Shown here piece after piece: positions 47,055-59,135 of a DNA stretch of 64,000 nt. Both the position numbers and the translations under genes were made by a program. Within the stretch, counting starts at the first letter, position 1. Each line of letters begins with the position of its first letter. The DNA comes from Lytechinus pictus (taxonomy: Eukaryota > Echinodermata > Echinoidea > Temnopleuroida > Toxopneustidae), in the NCBI RefSeq assembly GCF_037042905.1, contig NC_087252.1:16115201-16179200 (forward strand), given 5' to 3'. The notes below the pieces were generated by a model that saw only the letters and a list, made by a program, of their open reading frames with translations, made no database searches and was not told where the DNA came from.

Positions 47055-48549
47055 CAGTGGCGTAACAGGCGGGGGGGGGGGGGGGCAAGTTGCCCCCCCT
47101 GGCGGATTTCACCGGGGGGAAAAAACGGGAAAAGGGAAAAAAAAAAGGAGGGAGAAAGAAAGGGAAAGGGAGAGGAAAGGGGAAAATGAAAGGAGGAAAG
47201 GGAAAGTGAAAAGAAAACGAAGGAAAACATTATTATGGAAAAGGATTAAGGAAAGCGGGAAAATTTACGAATGAAGAACAGTTGAGAAAGAACAAATCAT
47301 TCCGAAATAGGCCTATGTAATATGCAATAGCACGATGGGAAATAAATTAAAAGATGACAAAATGGCAAACAATAGCGGGAAACGAAGGTATAGAGTAATT
47401 AGTCAAAAGCTAAATTGGAAAACAATTAAAGAAAAGGGACAAGAAAAAATAATAATGACCGGGCTGCCGGTGATTGAAATTAAAGAGCGGGAAGATTTTC
47501 TTAAAGACGGACTGCATGCAACATTGTGCTATAAGCTTGCTATATTCATGCAAAAAAGCTACCGGGGCTTTGCCCCAGACCCCATGCACGCAGTAGGGGC
47601 TCTTCATTTATAACCATCAAATGGCTCTATCACTGGCATACAGGCGGGGGTGGTCTTGGTTCCACACCCAAGAGAAAATAAAAGAAATTATGAAATCAAT
47701 GGAAACAGTGAAATGTTTTATTTGCTGATTATAATGGAAAAATCTATCAAATAATTAGAATTTAATTTCAATAGGCAAGTTTATTTTCTAGCTCGCTTTG
47801 CACGCTGGCGACTTTTTCACAAATTTTTCCCACATTGCTATGTTTTGCCCCCTCAAAATAACGTGTAAAAGCTATATTCTGTATATGCTCGCGATTTGAT
47901 TAAAGTAGCGGCAATCTGCGAGGTTTAAATGGCTTTGATATCGAGAAGTCCCGGACCCCAACCGCACAGCACTGCGTATGGAAGGGTCCGGCCATGGCCC
48001 CGAAAAGTTCTACAGACAAGAACAAAAAAGGAGGAAAGAAAAGCAAAGAAAAAGTGTAGGATATGATTTTATTTACTGAATGTAATGTAAAAAAATAGCT
48101 CAAAGTTAGATTCTCATGAAAAGGTGATTTTTTTCTCGGTCGCTTCGCTCGCTCGGGACTTATATATAGCAGCTTTTAGCACATCTGCTATACTGCGCCC
48201 CTGGTTTTTTTTTTCTTCGCGCTACTGCCACAAAGAATCCTGTTCACAGTGGCGTACAGACCACAAAAATGAATCTAAAGAGAGAAGAGTGAAATATATT
48301 ATTTTCTGGATATCATGTCAAAATCTATCACAAAATTGAATTTTTGTCTTGAAAAGGTCAAAATTTTTGCTCGTTCGCTCGCAACTTATTTCAAAGATAA
48401 ATTTTGCCCAATACGCAATATCTGGCCTTCTCAAAATAGTCGCCTCATTACATCATTACGCCTGTTCATACCATGATATGACCGGGAAATTTTTGGCTCT
48501 TGCCCCCCCCCCCCCCCCCCCCTGGCCACCGAACCCTGTTACGCCGCTG
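47055..48549. mobile_element. hAT-like element with CAGTGGCGTAACAGG ends
   Basis: The left end CAGTGGCGTAACAGG and the right end CCTGTTACGCCGCTG are inverted. The flanks ccaatagt (47047-47054) and ccaatata (48550-48557) resemble a decayed 8-bp duplication. It has long G and C runs just inside the ends and a purine-rich stretch 47110-47260. No transposase was seen. Confidence 0.8.
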
Positions 48550-48557
48550 CCAATATA

Positions 48558-49190
48558 GTAACTTCCCTGAAATTTTTGTTTTTGATTGGCTGTCGAGGAT
48601 TGTTGATGTGGTATTAGCGATTAATCATGGTATTATTTCTTCTTTCGATTAGGCCTATTGTTGCACACACTTAAAATCCATGATTAGATCATATATACAT
48701 GCAAAGAGGGAGAGACCTTCAATGAACTGAGCTTGTCCCAAAATTTTGATATTTCGATCTGAAAAAGCTACAGTTTACTGGACGTTTTTGATAAAGAACA
48801 AGCTATATATCCAAGAAAAGATGATTGCAAATTGAAGCAGTTATTTTGAGGCTTAGAACTGAAAACGGGACATTTACATTTACCAATTTAATCATGAAAA
48901 TTATGAGTTTTTTGCTACAGAAATGATGCGAGCGCGAAGCGCGAGCTGAAAATTTTTATATTCCAATCTGAAAAGCGGACATTTTGAGCACGATTTTAAA
49001 TAAAGAACGAGTTGTGTATCTCAATCTCGCTTGCTGAACATTACAATCTTGTTTTTTTTAATGCATATCCGGAATTATTGGGGGGGGGGGGCAAAATGAT
49101 ATGTTTGCCCCCCAATATTTTCATTGGTGGGGCGATCGCCCCCCCCCCTGCCCCCCCCCCCCCCAGGATCGACGCCTCTGGTCCCAGGTA
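48558..49190. repeat. Fragment of a G-run, GCGAAGC-type element
   Basis: It carries one clean GCGAGCGCGAAGCGCGAGC near 48928 and the accompanying phrase (atattccaatctgaaaagcggacattttgagc). It ends in C runs and ccaggatcgacgcctctgg, an inverted-repeat-like end whose partner I did not find. Confidence 0.6.
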
Positions 49191-49378
49191 GGGGATAGGA
49201 AGAAAGAAAGAGAAGGAGTGAGATATAGAAAAAGGGAAAACAAACAAGTCACAAATGGAAAGTCGGAAAGTTGGTAAAATGAATATTGATTAAGGGCCAG
49301 CCTGGAGAAAGAGGGGATAGACAACAAAGCTAAGAAAATAATAGTTAGGAAACAGGTCATAATGACATTGCATTTATA

Positions 49379-50560
49379 TTAGATATTGTCAATTTCAGTT
49401 TGCACAGAGACAGAAGCGAATTCCAATACTTGCATGGGACCATAAGCGAGTGCTTTTAGAGCAAAGGCGATTCTTACATGTGGCATATGATGTCCAGTTG
49501 CCTGCCTAGTATTACCGTGAACTTGTTTGTTCTTTCTAAACATTTGCACTAATGCATTATTCGGAAGTGTACCACTTTCATGATTATATGCATGGACCAA
49601 CTTGATCATACATGAGGCTAATGTATAGAAGAGAAGCTTCTACATAAAACATTAGTGTGTGCACTGTAATCTGCATTGACACCCTTTTTTTAAGTGACAA
49701 GTATCTTTTCTAGTTGGGTTTTTATAGAGACTTATATATACCCCATGCCAAGACTATGTAATGAATATTAGGCAAAATTAGAGTTGAATACAAAAACTAG
49801 CAAAATTTCTTGTGGGACAAAATGTCTTAACTTGCAGATTACACAAGCATTTCTAGACAAAACTTTACAAATATTATTTTAGTGATATTTCCAAACTGAA
49901 ATTCTCATCAATGTGTAAAGCAAGAAACTTAGTGGAAGTCACTCTGACAATGTAAGTTTACCAAAAAGTAAATGCATGCCCAGGTATTGGGATTTACTAA
50001 AAGGATGTCTTTTGAAGCCTTTTAAAGACAACTTGATTGCACATATCTACAAAATGACTTTATTAACCGTTTCTAGCAAAACTTCAGGATCTTTATGAGA
50101 AGAAAAAATACACTCGAATCATCCGCAAAAAATAAATTAATGACAAAACCTCAGATGAATAATAAATATCATTGAAAAGTAGGGGGCCCATAAGAGATCG
50201 TTGAGGGACCCCACATGATACAGCTCAATGATTTGAGTCAATTCAATTAAATGATACATACTGATTCCTGTCAGTCAAATAGCTTTTGAACCAGCTATAC
50301 TTCTGACTTCATATTGAGACAGCTTTCTAATAAGTATTTCATGGTCATAGTATAAAAGCTTTCAAGAAATCCAAATATATACCTTTTGTATAATATGGTG
50401 GTCATTTAACACTTGAGCTATTTTATCTACAAAACGTATGTAGTGGTGCGCTTTTCACGAAAACGAAACTGGAATTTCGGAAATAGTTTGGTCTCGATCG
50501 TTTAAAAATGTTACTGTTCTTTTATTTATCAGTTTTTCTAAGATTTTTTAAAAAAGATGT
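49379..50560 (-). pseudogene. LINE reverse transcriptase fragment, contiguous copy
   Basis: The minus strand holds in order the RT blocks matching 4686-5246 (50030-50560), the FLxLHIDENFS and CPTRNFAS region matching 498-860 (49690-50030) and a C-terminal piece (NKQVHGNTRQATGHHMPHVRI, compare the common HxYNTRxAxxxHxPxxR tail of such LINEs). Several frame breaks are present. It is the unrearranged relative of the two inverted pieces at the left end of the window. Confidence 0.8.
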
Positions 50561-51772
50561 AAGTAACGAGATATAGGTCTATAATTATTTAAAGTTTCGC
50601 CCTTTCTGTATTCTATCATTGCCAATTAGCTTTGTGTTACAGCCCCGTATTTGTTTCTACACAAGTCCATCAAACCATGTATCATACTTTTTACTTCCTT
50701 TTTTTGTAAGCTTTAACTTACACTGTTAAGGGTAATTGCGGCATAATTCTTTTCCCTTCTCTTAAAGCCTCACTGCCTCTCTCTCTCTCAGTCTCTTCTT
50801 TATCTTTATTGCCCTCAACCCTTTTCTTTGTTATTATGTTCAGTCATTGCTTCCTCACATGGGCGGAATTCAATCCCAGAAGGGGGGGGGGGCGTCCCCC
50901 CTACCAAAAATAGTAGGGGGACACAATATCAAATGTCCCCCTACTAGTTTTGGTCTTTTATGACAGAGAAAAATACATCACTCACAATCGAAATAATACG
51001 TGTATTTTTTTACTAAATGCCCTTACATATTTGGTGATACCTTTTTTTTTGGACAAAGTTTCGAGCCCCTGGCCCCCCTCCCTTTGGGGACAGATTTCCG
51101 CCTCATTCTCCCCATCGTGATCTATTTTCAAGCTCCCAATTTAGTTTCTTCTTTAAAGGTCAAGTCCACCCCAGCAAAATGTTGATTTGAATAGAGAAAA
51201 ATCAAACTAGCATAACGCTGAAAATTTCATCAAAATCGGATGTAAAATAAGAAAGTTATGGCATTTTAAAGTTTCGCTTATTTTTCACAAAACAGCTAGT
51301 GATATGCACAACTCAGTGACATGCAAATGAGTCTGTCGATGATGTCCATCTTTTCTTTTGTTTTTTATTGTTTGAATTATGCAATATTTCATTTTTTACA
51401 GATTTGACCATTGGGACCGACTTGACTGAATCTATTAAACAATGCTAATTCCACATGTTCAGGTAGGAATTAATCACTGTTTCACTTGACAACGAGGGGA
51501 AAAATAGAATATTTTTCATAAGATACAAAAGAAATAGTGAGTGGATGACGTCATCAGTCTCTTCATTTGCAAACCAACCAGGATGTGCATATGTGCCAGG
51601 ATTATGAAATGTCATAACTTTCTTATTTTGCATCCGATTCTGATGGAATTTTCAGTGTTATGCTTGTTGGATTTTTCTCTTTTTATTAAAATCAATTTTT
51701 CATTAGGGAGCACTCACTCCCTCCCTCCCTGTCTTTCTTTCAAGTGTGTCTCTCTCACAAATTTTTAACAAT

Positions 51773-51804
<32 letters not shown>

Positions 51805-52844
51805 AGCATATTTTTAAAGATGCACTCACAAACACACCTCACGCATGCATTCGCAAGGTTTTTATAAATGTACATATTCATACGTCACGTATACACAAAA
51901 CCAGGCACACACTGGCACCCCCCTCACACCCCCTTCCCTCAATCCTTTTCCCACTTTTCACAATGCACTGTAAGAATAATCAAATTCACATCATAATTTT
52001 TTTCAGCTGTATGAAACAGGTTTATTACAAAAGCATGCATCATCCTTAATATATAAAACTCTCTTTACAACACGAAAATACCCACCCAAGAAAATATCAA
52101 ATGAGCCAGGTTCGTAATATAAGAGATGGAATAATTCTAACAAAAATGGCTTTACATGAACAACATTTAGTTAGATTGTGTTTAGACTACTGTGACTGGT
52201 AAAATCTGAAAAATTAGTTTACCTCCCCTCCAATGAAATGAAATTTTTTTCAATTTATAACACACAATTGAACCAGTAACTCCAATCCAATTATTTACTT
52301 TCTTATCTATTTATTTTTTTGATTTTTATTTATATATTTTCATTATTATTATCATTTTTTTTTTTTTTTTGTTTTGTTTTGGGGGGGGGGGGGGTGGTAA
52401 TACAGAAATCAAGTTATAGTTCCTGTGGTGTAAATAATACATTATAAATTGTAATACTGTACCGAGATAATACTAAAAATAAATAGTCTGGACTAAAAAA
52501 CCAGCCATCCTACCATATTGTAGTAATTGCTCCTATCATTATCTACCTTCATTTTGGCTCGAGTTTTGAGTTGGTACATACTACCAAATCAACTTCCAAA
52601 TAGCCAAGTTAAACCATAGTGAAGGGCTTTGAGCAGTAGTACATTGATAAAGTGCTATATAAATGCAAATTATTATTATTATTGTTCTTATTATTATGAT
52701 TGACCCGAGTAAGACTGGAGGAGGGTTAGGGTTAGAAATTTGGGGGCCTTATGTAGTTCATTAGAGCAAACTTTTGATTTTAAGCACAAAGTAGCATAAT
52801 CAATTAGTAATGAGATTTTTTTATTTGATCTTAATTTTTGTAGA
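50561..52844. other. Downstream flank of locus 2, no gene seen
   Basis: Paralogous to 5810-7916. It includes a copy of the GGGCGGAA element (about 50870-51100), a MITE not present in locus 1 (51157-51705), a CA microsatellite (51782-51804) and a G run (52381). Confidence 0.65.
51157..51705. mobile_element. MITE in the locus 2 flank
   Basis: Left arm aggtcaagtccacc...aaaatcggatgtaaaataagaaagttatg and right arm cataactttcttattttgcatccgatt are inverted. The left border is TTAA (51153-51156). Locus 1 has cttctttaagatatg at the same place without the element. The right border is unclear. Confidence 0.65.
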
Positions 52845-53125
52845 TTATGCCACGGGTAACACGCATCACATCGCGTAGTGGACGGCCGAAAACACAAGCG
52901 GGTGAGCTGAATGAACATGCCCTATCTTCTTGAGCATCAAAATAGCTGTCATTTTAGAGTGGACACTACAGGACATGTTTTAAACAAGAACATGCGAATC
53001 CTAGACAAAGAAATCAGGTGGTTTGAGAATCCAGGAGGTAGTTTACAGTTTCAGCTATCAAACGTCTGGGACAGAATTCTGCAAAAAGTTCAGAACCGTT
53101 CTCAATCTCCCTCCCAGGGAACCAA
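52845..53125 (+). pseudogene. GIY-YIG-type fragment, second copy
   Basis: Homologue of 7917-8190 with ILDKEIRWFENPGGSLQF. A frameshift or stop near 52915-52935 separates it from the upstream part. It lies at the same distance from the zinc-finger array as in locus 1. Probably a relic of a Penelope-like or related retroelement. Confidence 0.5.
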
Positions 53126-53289
53126 GCAACGCTACAGTTCACTGATTTTTTTTTAGCGAAGTCACTTTTGGTTGGTGGAACATCACAACCATAGAGGATT
53201 GTGAGTTTCTACTAATTGGCAAATCGTCATTTTTTCAGTATAAAATTCATAACTGACTATGTGTTATACATAATCGTCTCTTTTAGGAA

Positions 53290-54765
53290 AATCTCACAAT
53301 GAGAAAAAATCGAGGGGTTTTCTCCTGTGTGCGTGTCCTTAAATGACGTGTAGGACAGCTCTGTTTACAAAATCCATTTTCACAGTGAGAGCAACAATAA
53401 GGTTTTTTGTCTGCAGCATGTGTTCTTATATGAGTTGTAAGATCACTCTTTTGAGAAAATCCCTTCCCACAATATGATCAAATATAGGGTTATTCTCCTT
53501 TATGTGTTCTTACAATATGACAGGTAAGATTGCCCTTTTTAGCAAACCTCTTCTCACAATGAGGGCAAATATAGGGTTTTTCTCCTTTATGTGTTCTTAC
53601 AATATGACAGGTAAGATTGCCCTTTTTAGCAAACCTCTTCTCACAATGAGGGCAAATATAGGGTTTTTCTCCTGTGTGTGTTCGTATATGATAGGTAAGA
53701 TTAATCTTTTTAGCAAATCCCTTCTCACAATGAGAGGAAATATATAGGGTTTTTCTCCAGTGTGTGTTCTAATATGATTTGTAAGAGTGGACTTGTCAGT
53801 AAATCTCTTTTCACAATGAGAGCAATGATGAGGTTTTTCTCCTGTGTGCGTTCTTATATAATAGGAAAGATGACTCTTGCTAGAAAATCCCTTTTCACAA
53901 TGAGAGCATTGATAAGGTTTTCTCCAGTATGTGTTCTAATATGATTTGTAAGAACGGTCTTGTGAGTAAATCTCTTTTCACAATGAGAGCAATGATGAGG
54001 TTTTTCTCCAGTACGTTTTCTTATATGACTTGTAAGAGTGGACTTGTCAGTAAATCTCTTCTCACAGTGAGAGCAATGAAAAGGTTTTTCTCCTGTGGTG
54101 TATTCTTAAATGATTTGTAAGAACGGTCTTGTGAGTAAATCTCTTCTCACAATGAGAGCATTGATAAGGTTTTTCTCCTGTGTGTGTTCTTAAATGATGG
54201 GTAAGATTGCCCTTTTGAGAAAATCCTCTTTCACAATGAGAGCAACGATAAGGTTTTTCTCCTGTGTGTGTTCTTATATGACAGGTAAGATGACTCTTTT
54301 TAGAAAATCTGTTCTCACAATGAGAGCAAATATAGGGTTTTTCTCCAGTATGTGTTCTGATATGATTTGTAAGAATGGTCTTGTCAGAAAATCTCTTCTC
54401 ACAATGAGAGCATTGATAAGGTTTTTCTCCTGTGTGTATTCTTATATGACGGGTAAGATCGCCCTTTTGAGAAAATCCTCTTTCACAAAGAGAGCAAATA
54501 TGGGGTTTTGATCCAGTATGTGTTCTAATATGAATTGTAAGAGTGTTCTTGTCAGAAAATCTCTTCTCACAATGAGAGCAAATATACGTTTTTTTCTCCT
54601 GTATGTGTCCTAATATGATATGTAAGACCGACCTTGTTAGAAAATCTCTTGTCACAATGAGAACAACGCTAAGGTTTTTCTCCTGTGCGTGTCCTTCTAT
54701 GACAGAAAAGATGACTCTTTTTTAATAGAAAATCTCTGACCACAATGAGAGCAAACATGGGGTTT
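53290..54765 (-). pseudogene. Locus 2 finger array, decayed distal part
   Basis: About fifteen more C2H2 units continue past the stop at 54766. Lesions are a nonsense codon at 54669-54671, an insertion near 54720, frameshifts near 54098, 53919 and 53745, and a nonsense codon at 53490-53492. The end retains the same C-terminal tail as locus 1. It no longer belongs to an open frame, so it is either untranslated 3' sequence or evidence that the protein was once longer. Confidence 0.8.
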
Positions 54766-56543
54766 TTATCCTGTGTGTGTTCTTATATGACAGGTAAGAT
54801 GACTCTTTTTAGAAAATCTGTTCTCACAATGAGAGCAAATATAGGGTTTTTCTCCAGTATGTGTTCTGATATGATTTGTAAGAATGGTCTTGTCAGAAAA
54901 TCTCTTCTCACAATGAGAGCAACGATAAGGTTTTTCTCCTGTGTGTGTTCTTATATGACGGGTAAGATCGCCCTTTTGAGAAAATCCTCTTTCACAATGA
55001 GAGCAACGATAAGGTTTTTCTCCTGTGTGTGCTCTTATATGACAGGTAAGATGACTCTTTTTTGAAAATCTCTTCTCACAATGAGAGCAAATATAGGGTT
55101 TTTCTCCAGTATGTGTTCTAATATGATTTGTAAGAACGGCCTTGTCAAAAAATCTCTTGTCACAATGAGGGCAATGATAAGGTTTTTCTCCTGTGTGTGT
55201 TGTTATATGACGGGAAAGATGACTCTTTTTAGAAAATCTCTGACCACAATGAGAGCAAATATAGGGTTTTTCTCCAGTGTGTGTTCTGATATGATTTTTA
55301 AGATTGACCTTGTCCGAAAATCTCTTGTCACAATGAGTGCAATGATAAGGTTTTTCTCCTGTGTGTGTTCTTATATGACGGGTAAGAGTGGACTTGTCAG
55401 TAAATCTCTTCTCACAATGAGAGCAAATATAGGGTTTTGATCCAGTATGTGTTCTAATATGACAGGTAAGATCAATCTTTATAGAAAATCTCTTCTCACA
55501 ATGAGAGCATTGATAAGGTTTTTCTCCTGTGTGTGTTCTTATATGACGGGTAAGATCGCCCTTTTGAGAAAATCCTCTTTCACAAAGAGAGCAAATATGG
55601 GGTTTTTCTCCAGTATGTGTTCTAATATGATTTGTAAGAACGGTCTTGTCAGAAAATCTCTTCTCACAATGAGAGCATTGATAAGGTTTTTCTCCTGTGT
55701 GTGTTCTTATATGACGGGCAAGATCGCCCTTTTGAGAAAATCCTCTTTCACAAAGAGAGCAAATATGGGGTTTTTCTCCAGTATGTGTTCTAATATGATT
55801 TGTAAGAGTGGTCTTGTCAGAAAATCTCTTACCACAATGAGAGCAAATATAGGGTTTTGATCCAGTATGTGTTCTAATATGAATTGTAAGAGTGTTCTTG
55901 TCAGAAAATATTTTCTCACAATGAGAACAAATATAGGGTTTTTCTCCCGTGTGTGTTCGTACATGATGGGTAAGATCACTTTTTTTAGCAAATCCCTTCT
56001 CACAATGAGAGCAAATATAGGGTTTTTCTCCAGTGTGTGTTCTAATATGATTTGTAAGATTGGCCTTGGTAGAAAATTTCTTCTCACAATGAGAGCACTG
56101 ATAAGGTTTTTCTCCTGTGTGTATTCTTATATGACGGGTAAGATCGCTCTTTTGAGAAAATCCCTTCTCACAATGAGAGCAGATATAGGTTTTTTTTCCT
56201 GTTTGTGTTCTTATATGATGGGTCAGATAACTCTTTTGAGAACATCCCTTGTCACAATGAGAACTATAAGATTCTTCTCCAGTGTGTGTGCTCATATGGG
56301 TTACAATATAATCCCTACATTCGAATTTCTTATGGCAATGGGGGCACTTGAAGCATCTGTCTCCAAACTCTGTCCAAGTATGACTAGCAAACTCAACTTC
56401 CCTAGAGTGTGTTTTATGATGTAGAACTAAAGAACTCTCATCGATAAATGTCTTATTGCATTGTAAACACTGATGGGACTCATCTTCACTGCATTCTGTC
56501 ATTGATGATTGTCTTATGTCCTCTCCATCCAAAAGATCTTTAT
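54766..56543 (-). CDS. Locus 2 zinc-finger exon, 20 C2H2 fingers
   Basis: The exon begins at 56543 after a strong acceptor (ttttgttttccttccag on the minus strand) in phase 1, matching the module exons. It encodes DKDLLDGEDIRQSSM, two divergent fingers (CLQC...HHKTH and CPHC...HMSTH), a finger lacking its first Cys (SSHCDKG), then seventeen regular C2H2 fingers with TGEKPY linkers, most of the form C-x2-C-x12-H-x3-H. It ends at a TAA at 54766-54768 where the linker Glu codon is expected. A Met at 56604 lies in the intron and need not be used. The product is a likely nuclear sequence-specific DNA-binding regulator. Similar proteins are usually named only by their finger arrays. The abrupt end inside a linker suggests truncation. 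Confidence 0.8.
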
Positions 56544-56699
56544 CTGGAAGGAAAACAAAATCATCTTGTTCAGATCGTAAAAACGTTAAGAGTAAATTAA
56601 ACAAGCTCTCATCTAAAAAAAAAAAAAATAATAAAATTCAATTTGTTCATGGTGTGTTATCATTTCAACACTAAGACATAATCTATTGTGAGTGCTCTA
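56544..56699 (-). other. Intron next to the locus 2 finger exon
   Basis: Contains the polypyrimidine tract and an A run at 56617. Similar to 15623-15770. Confidence 0.6.
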
Positions 56700-57275
56700 T
56701 CCTTTGAAGGACCTTTGAAAGACCAAAATTTGGCAAGGTCTTACAGTAGTCTACAACATAACTGAAATATGTCATTTTTCTGTGGAATGGCTAAGAAAGA
56801 CCCCTCAAAGAATTCTGAAAGACTGATGAATATTTCTTGCCTTTTTGGTCTTTGACTAGTCCTATAGAGATCTTTCAACGGTCTTAAAGAGATATTTTAT
56901 GCAACAAGTGATCTTTCAGAATTCTTTCCATGGACTTTGCCTGGTCTTTCAATGATCTTTCATATCTCTCACAAGCCCTACAGTGATCTCTGCAAAAATC
57001 TTGGGAGACTGTCGAAAGATCATGCAAAGACTAATAAGAAATTTGAAAGTTCATTGAAAGACTACTGAAAGACTGCTGAAATCCATTAAAAAAATGTTTT
57101 CCAGTAAGACCGCTGAAAGACTGTTTTGAACCATTTCAAAAAGTTTTGAAGATCATTGAGACCACTGAAAGAGCCATCAGGAATCGTGAAAGACTCAGAG
57201 ATCTTTGAAAGAAGGACGCTTGAAAGATCAAGCAAGTTTCATGGTCTCACAGCAGTCTTTTAGAGGTCTTGCTCT
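56700..57275. mobile_element. GAAAGAC-rich insertion in locus 2 intron
   Basis: Dense in gaaagac(t/c) on the left and gtcttt(c/a) in both halves. The sequences on either side (gtgagtgctc and tcagtgtctcccag) match one continuous stretch in locus 1 (15770-15795). It is probably a MITE with internal short repeats. Exact ends are not certain. Confidence 0.5.
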
Positions 57276-58080
57276 CAGTGTCTCCCAGTGAGACCTTGTA
57301 ATCACCAAACAGGATATTAACCTAGATTCTCAAAAACATGAAAAACAGGAACCCCTAATTCTTTACCCTATCTAGGTGCCTAAACGACTCATTCAACATT
57401 TTTGCCTTACAAAAAAAAAAAAAAAAAAAACCCTCCCTTTTTTTTAACTTTCAAATCTTGCGCAACTTTTTAAACCACTTTTGCCACACCCAAATTCGCG
57501 GTTCTGAAATTACGCAACATCTTGGAAGTGCATGTCAGACCAAAAATTGCTCAAAAACGTGATTTCATGTACAAAGTCAATGGAAATTAAGATTTCAACA
57601 AAAAAATCATAAACATATGATTATTTTTAGTTTTGCTGGTTTAAATGGATTTGTTTTATGCTGTTTATGATCTTAAAAGTCCCTGACAAAGTTCATCAAA
57701 AAAACAATGACAAACAAAAGGTTAAGAAAACAAGGAAATACAAAAGAAATTGCAAAACAAATACATAAGATATTGATCTGATATCGCAATTTTTCATGTA
57801 CATTTGCTAAGAACAAGACGAAGAGTTTCTATACCAAAAATCATTAAGAGCTTTATTTAGGGAGTTAGAGGAAAAAGTATGATTTTGCATACTAATTATG
57901 CATTTGCATGAAACAAATTACATACAATTTTGTATATTATGTTCCAGACAACATGCATGCCGATTTTTTACGGGATCGTGAGATCAACGACCGAGATATC
58001 AAGGCGGGCCTGAGCCCACCCCCCCCCCCCGACCATATGAACTCCCAAAATACCAGTGTACCAGTACCACTTTATCTTAC
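57276..58080 (-). other. Intron with a decayed element
   Basis: About 57460-58030 resembles the 59136-59895 element (acgcaacatcttggaagtgcatgtcagaccaaaaat and gagatatcaaggcggg), older and without clear ends. An A run lies at 57411-57430. Confidence 0.5.
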
Positions 58081-58161
58081 CTTGTGTGGTCCATTGGTCT
58101 TGAGCTGTATCAGGGTTGGTCATGTCTTCATCTACTTCCTGTTTGATGATGAAGGTTGAAC
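58081..58161 (-). CDS. Locus 2 module exon E
   Basis: An 81-nt phase 1-1 exon with acceptor tag and donor gtaag. It encodes GSTFIIKQEVDEDMTNPDTA then QDQWTTQ. IKQE-VDED is a canonical SUMO-acceptor-like motif. It is very similar to exon F, so one of the two is a recent tandem duplicate special to locus 2. It is the module nearest the finger exon. Confidence 0.7.
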
Positions 58162-58209
58162 CTAGTATAAACAGATAAATAGTAAGCAAATAATGAAGAT
58201 AACAATCAA

Positions 58210-58762
58210 CCCGGGGGGGGGGGGGGGGGACTAACATTGACGAGTGGATACCATGCGCGACCATGGGGTCTCGAAAAGCACCCTAGACACGTTTTTTCCA
58301 TATTCTGAAAATGCACCCCTTAACAAGTATTGGCAAGTGAAAACCTGCCCTTAACAAGTATTGGAAACAAAACAATACTCTTGGCAAGAATTCCATGAAA
58401 TGAACCCCTAAACAAGTACAACTATATTTTATTGTTATGTCATGGGGCCATCGGTCGTCGGTTTTACCTTTGACACACCATTTGGTTTAGTACGGCCCCA
58501 CCTTCAAAACCTCGCGCAAATCGGACTCTAAACACGTACATTTCAATTTTGTTTTGTCATCCCAGCAAATTATGACCCTAAACACGTAGCTTTCCTAGCA
58601 AAAAATATACCCTTTTTTCATCATTTTAGTGTTCTTAACACCCTTATCACATTACGTACGTAACGTGCCCTATCTTGAAAAAGACATCCTTTTTACGTGT
58701 TTTTTTGGTCGCGCATGGTACCCACTCGTCAATTGTAAGTGGCCCCCCCCACCCCCCCCGGG
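58210..58762. mobile_element. CCCGGG-ended MITE between exons E and F
   Basis: CCCGGGGG...CCCCCGGG with long inverted arms (gacgagtggataccatgcgcgacc and its inverse), flanked by CAATCAA (58203-58209, 58763-58769). It is 553 bp, nearly the same length and end type as the element at 5255-5808. The neighbouring intron between F and G reads caatcagcaatg without an insert. Confidence 0.85.
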
Positions 58763-58835
58763 CAATCAACAATGTTTGACTCTTTGAACATCAATAATGC
58801 TTGTTCTAGAACATACATGAACCACTTTATCTTAC

Positions 58836-58916
58836 CTTGTGAGGTCCATTGGTCTCGAGCTGTACCAGGGTTGGTCATGTCTTCATCTACTTCACGTTTG
58901 ATGATGAAGGTTGAAC
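58836..58916 (-). CDS. Locus 2 module exon F
   Basis: An 81-nt phase 1-1 exon, acceptor tag, donor gtaag, 114 nt from exon G. It encodes GSTFIIKREVDEDMTNPGTA then RDQWTSQ. It contains IKRE-VDED. Confidence 0.7.
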
Positions 58917-59030
58917 CTAGTATAGACAGATAAATAGTAAGCAAATAATGAAGATAACAATCAGCAATGTTTGACTCTTTGGACATCAATTATGCTTGTT
59001 CTAGAACATACATGAACCAGTATATCTTAC

Positions 59031-59111
59031 CTTGTGTGGTCCATAGGTCTCGAGCTGTATCAGGGTTGGTCATGTCTTCATCTACTTCACGTTTGATTGT
59101 AATGGTTTGAC
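59031..59111 (-). CDS. Locus 2 module exon G
   Basis: An 81-nt phase 1-1 exon, acceptor tag, donor gtaag. It encodes GQTITIKREVDEDMTNPDTA then RDLWTTQ. Intron similarity pairs it with locus 1 exon B. Confidence 0.7.
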
Positions 59112-59135
59112 CTAGTATAAAAAGATAAATTTTAA

